A stretch of 64,000 nt of DNA from Zopfochytrium polystomum (Eukaryota; Chytridiomycota; Chytridiomycetes; Chytridiales; Chytridiaceae), in the NCBI GenBank assembly GCA_025765615.1, contig JAIVFJ010000120.1, forward strand, positions 60,001 through 124,000, read 5' to 3'. Shown here one piece after another: positions 61,480 through 64,000 of this stretch (position 1 is its first letter; every line of letters starts with the position of its first letter). The position numbers and the translations under genes were made by a program. The notes under the pieces were generated by a model. That model worked only from the letters and a program-made list of their open reading frames with translations, had not been told where the DNA came from and did not search any database.

Positions 61480-63988
61480 TCAAGCGATGGAGATGAACTC
61501 GGTCTTCCGCTTCCCGTTGACGACGGCGACCGACGCAACGCCCGCACCCTCGAGGTACGCGCGGAACCCGCCGGCGGCGGCCGCCGCCGCGGAGCTGGTC
61601 CCTTCTGCGACGTCGACGGGCGACAGCCGCTGCACGACGGTCTCGCCGACCACGACCAAGTCCTTGCCGCTGGCGACGCGGTCGTTGACGGCAAAAGTTA
61701 GCACGTTGAGGTCCCCCGGGGCGGCGGTGACGTTCGAGACTTTCACGTTCGCCGCGATGGCGGGCAGCGCGGTCGAGGCGGTGCCTGCCGGCGCCAGCGA
61801 GATCACGGACAGCATGGTCGGCGCGCCGCCGGCTACCGACGCCGGGCCGATCAGCAGCGCCGCGAGGTCCGCCGCGGCCTCGTCGTCGCGCGCGTCGGCG
61901 GGCGTGCCGCCGAGCACCAGCACCAGCACGCGCGTGTTGCCAAACGTCGGCGACACGGGGGTCTTTGCGACGGGCGTCTGCGGCGCCTTTTCGCCGTTGG
62001 CCGCCGCCGCCGCGGCGAGGGACCGCGCGAGGATGATGCCGTTGGACGACGAGGTGGTCAGCTGGTTTGCGTCCTCGTTGCGCGCGTGCGCGTGGCCGGT
62101 GGTGTAGCCCTTGTCGACAAACTGCACGACGGTCGACGCCGGGGTGCCGACGGCGATGTCGCGGACATCGGTGTGCGAGTGGGCCGAGAGCACCACGAGG
62201 TTCGCCGAGACGTGGTTCGTGGCTTCGATGACGGTGGGGACGACGTCGTCGCGGAAGGTGAGCAGCGGGTGGGACCGCACGTTTTGCAGGCTGAAGAAGG
62301 CGCGGAAGACGGAGAGGATCGGGTCCGACTTGATCGTGTGGCCGTGCTCGGCCGCCTGCATGATCGTCGACATGCGGTGGTCGAGGTGCATGATGCGGAG
62401 ACCGTAGACGGAGAGGCTCGGCGTGTGGACCGAAAAGTGCGACGCGAGCGCGACCATCGAGTTTGCAGCTTTCATGGTCGGCAGCAGCATCAGGACGCGA
62501 GTTTCGTTGGGCAAAAGCGGCTCCAGCCCCGTCTCTGGCTTGGTCATCGAGTCGGTGGACCCTTCGCCTTCGCTGCTGTCGGCAACAACGTGGAGCTCGT
62601 CTTGGTAGCAGTGCGGTGGGTACACGATCGACAGAAGCGGAATCGTCATCAGCGTCGTCACCACGGCCATGACGACAAAGATGGAAAAGATCTCTGGCGT
62701 GATGACACCGGCTTGGAGGCCGAGGTTCAGCACGATAAGCTCGACGAGTCCCTTGGTGTTCATAAGCACGCCGACGGCAGTAGACTCCCTCCAGGTAAGT
62801 CCCGAGAGCTTGGCGGCAGCGGTGCAGCCAATGAGCTTGCCGGCGCAGGCAGTCGCAATAACGAGAAGCACCATTCCCCATTGCTTGGCAGTGTTCAGCT
62901 GGTCAAGACGGGTGTTGATTCCAGAGTAGGCAAAGTAGAGCGGAAGGAATACAATCATGATGAGATCTTCGATCTGCGCGACCAACTTGCGCGCAAAACC
63001 GTAGTCATGGGGGATAACCGCGCCAACTACGAAGCCTGGATAGATTGAGAAATCAAATTAGAGGATGGCTATTAACTCGATAGTTCCACTCATTCTACAA
63101 ACTTTAAAAAAACCAAAGCACCAGGTACTCACTGCCAAAGATCGCGTGCACACCAATGACCTCGGTGAACCAAGACGAGAGAAGGACGAGCATGAACGTG
63201 AGGAAGAGCAAAAAGTTCTCCATGCTCTCGCTCTTTTGGGCCTTTTGAAGGAGGTGTCGGTACAGCGGGCGGATGGTGAACCAGAGGAGCACGACGTAAG
63301 CGACGACGACCAAGAAGACGTACACGGCCGTGAGGTAGCTCTTGACGTCCGCGGTGGCGCTGGACGCGTTGTTGATGATGGCAATCACAAGCACCAAGAG
63401 CGTCCAGGCCATGACGTCGTCGATGGCGGCGGCGGCGATGGTCGCTTGGCCGACCTTGGTCTGCAGCAGGCGGCGCTCGGTCAAGATGCGCGCGAGCACG
63501 GGGAACGCGGTGATGGACATTGCGACGCCGCTGAAAATGACAAACGACGAGAACGCGACGTTCTTGTTTCCGTACTGGTCGTAAATCAGGCGGGCGACGG
63601 CGACGCCCAGCGCAAAGGGCAGCGAGATGCCGGCGAGGGAGATGGGGATGGAGCTCTTGACCGAGTTGAGCAGCTTGCTGGGATCCAGCTCGAGGCCGAT
63701 CAGGAAGAGGTAGAACACGAGGCCAAAGTTGGCGACCAGCGAGAAGCCGGGGAGGGACGCGTCCGGGAAGAGGTGGGTCTTGAAGGCAGGGATGCGGCAC
63801 AGCGCCGACCCACCCAGGATGAGACCACCAATGACCTCGGCGACGACCACGGGCTGCCGGAGGTAGCGGAGGGCGAACGAGAGCAGTCTGGCGACGAGGA
63901 TGACCACAAAGGCCTGGATGAGGAGCAGAGAGAGTGGACTGACACCGAATGGGTCGCCGCCAGAGAAAATGTTGGATGAAGACACCAT
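61480..63988 (-). CDS. KHA1: K+/H+ antiporter, CPA2 family, KHA1 type
   Basis: Two exons, 63133-63988 and 61480-63035 (intron 63036-63132), 803 residues from the ATG at 63988. The N-terminal ~430 residues are a CPA2 exchanger domain with ~12 membrane helices: VVAEVIGGLILGGS, GVAMSITAFPVLARIL, AAIDDVMAWTLL and LMNTKGLVELIVLNLGL. A ~370-residue cytosolic part follows, with two universal-stress-like halves (VLMLLPTMKAANSM; VLVLVLGGTPADARDDEAAA), as in plant CHX and fungal Kha1 proteins. In yeast Kha1 works in Golgi membranes and sets luminal pH and K+. Both exons are open and the join (G-S) is clean. The start lies 12 nt from the window edge, so the promoter is outside. Confidence 0.92.
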
Positions 63989-64000
63989 TTTTTTTTTTTC

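Noticed and set aside
62086..63979. Long plus-strand frames (320 and 304 codons) opposite the KHA1-type gene
   Set aside because: Highly charged shadow frames of a GC-rich membrane-protein gene; no motif, and no independent splice or start signal.

Overview
The window looks like nuclear DNA of a fungus, probably an early-diverging (zoosporic, chytrid-like) one. The evidence is: GC-rich genes cut by many short GT–AG introns, fungal-type proteins (NACHT–WD40, CBM21, KHA1- and NHA1-type antiporters, a secreted metallophosphatase), and AT-rich intergenic DNA crowded with LTR retrotransposons and microsatellites. The lineage is inferred from gene style; I had no marker gene to place it.

Layout. 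1-6.7 kb: two host genes on the minus strand, a membrane/coiled-coil protein running off the edge and a secreted 5'-nucleotidase-like metallophosphatase with two micro-exons. 7.2-36.5 kb: a large inverted duplication. Its inner arms (about 15.69-23.83 and 27.56-35.69 kb) are almost identical, and each carries a Rib2-type deaminase gene followed by a large gene with ubiquitin/PB1-like, TIR, NACHT and WD40 regions (an NLR-type receptor). The right NLR copy is open; the left has a 1-nt insertion that cuts off the WD40 sensor. The 3.7-kb spacer is a graveyard of a DDE transposase and Ty1/copia fragments, and the right arm begins inside a copia RT reading frame. The outer arms (7.19-8.13 and 35.69-36.54 kb) are older and more diverged. 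On the left they are separated from the inner arm by a retrotransposon-rich insertion, on the right by a single LTR.

Two nearly identical, intact Ty3/gypsy chromoviruses (9.43-14.73 kb minus, 45.76-51.06 kb plus; 5,305 bp each, 353-bp LTRs, perfect 5-bp target duplications) flank the duplication in opposite orientation. They show a Tf1-like 11-nt self-primer and a textbook -1 frameshift signal between gag and pol.

36.6-45.4 kb: a segment bounded by ~160-bp inverted repeats holding a Rap-GAP gene and a CBM21 (PP1-targeting) gene. 51-64 kb: a solo LTR, an NHA1-type Na+/H+ antiporter (plus), a subtilisin-like protease (minus) and a KHA1-type K+/H+ antiporter (minus).

Functionally, the host genes point to ion homeostasis, secreted hydrolysis, GTPase and glycogen/PP1 regulation. 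The duplicated deaminase-NLR pair, inside a transposon-built palindrome, is the best candidate for an undescribed self/non-self or defence locus. That function is inference. Several genes carry single-base frame breaks, so either young pseudogenisation or residual assembly error must be kept in mind.
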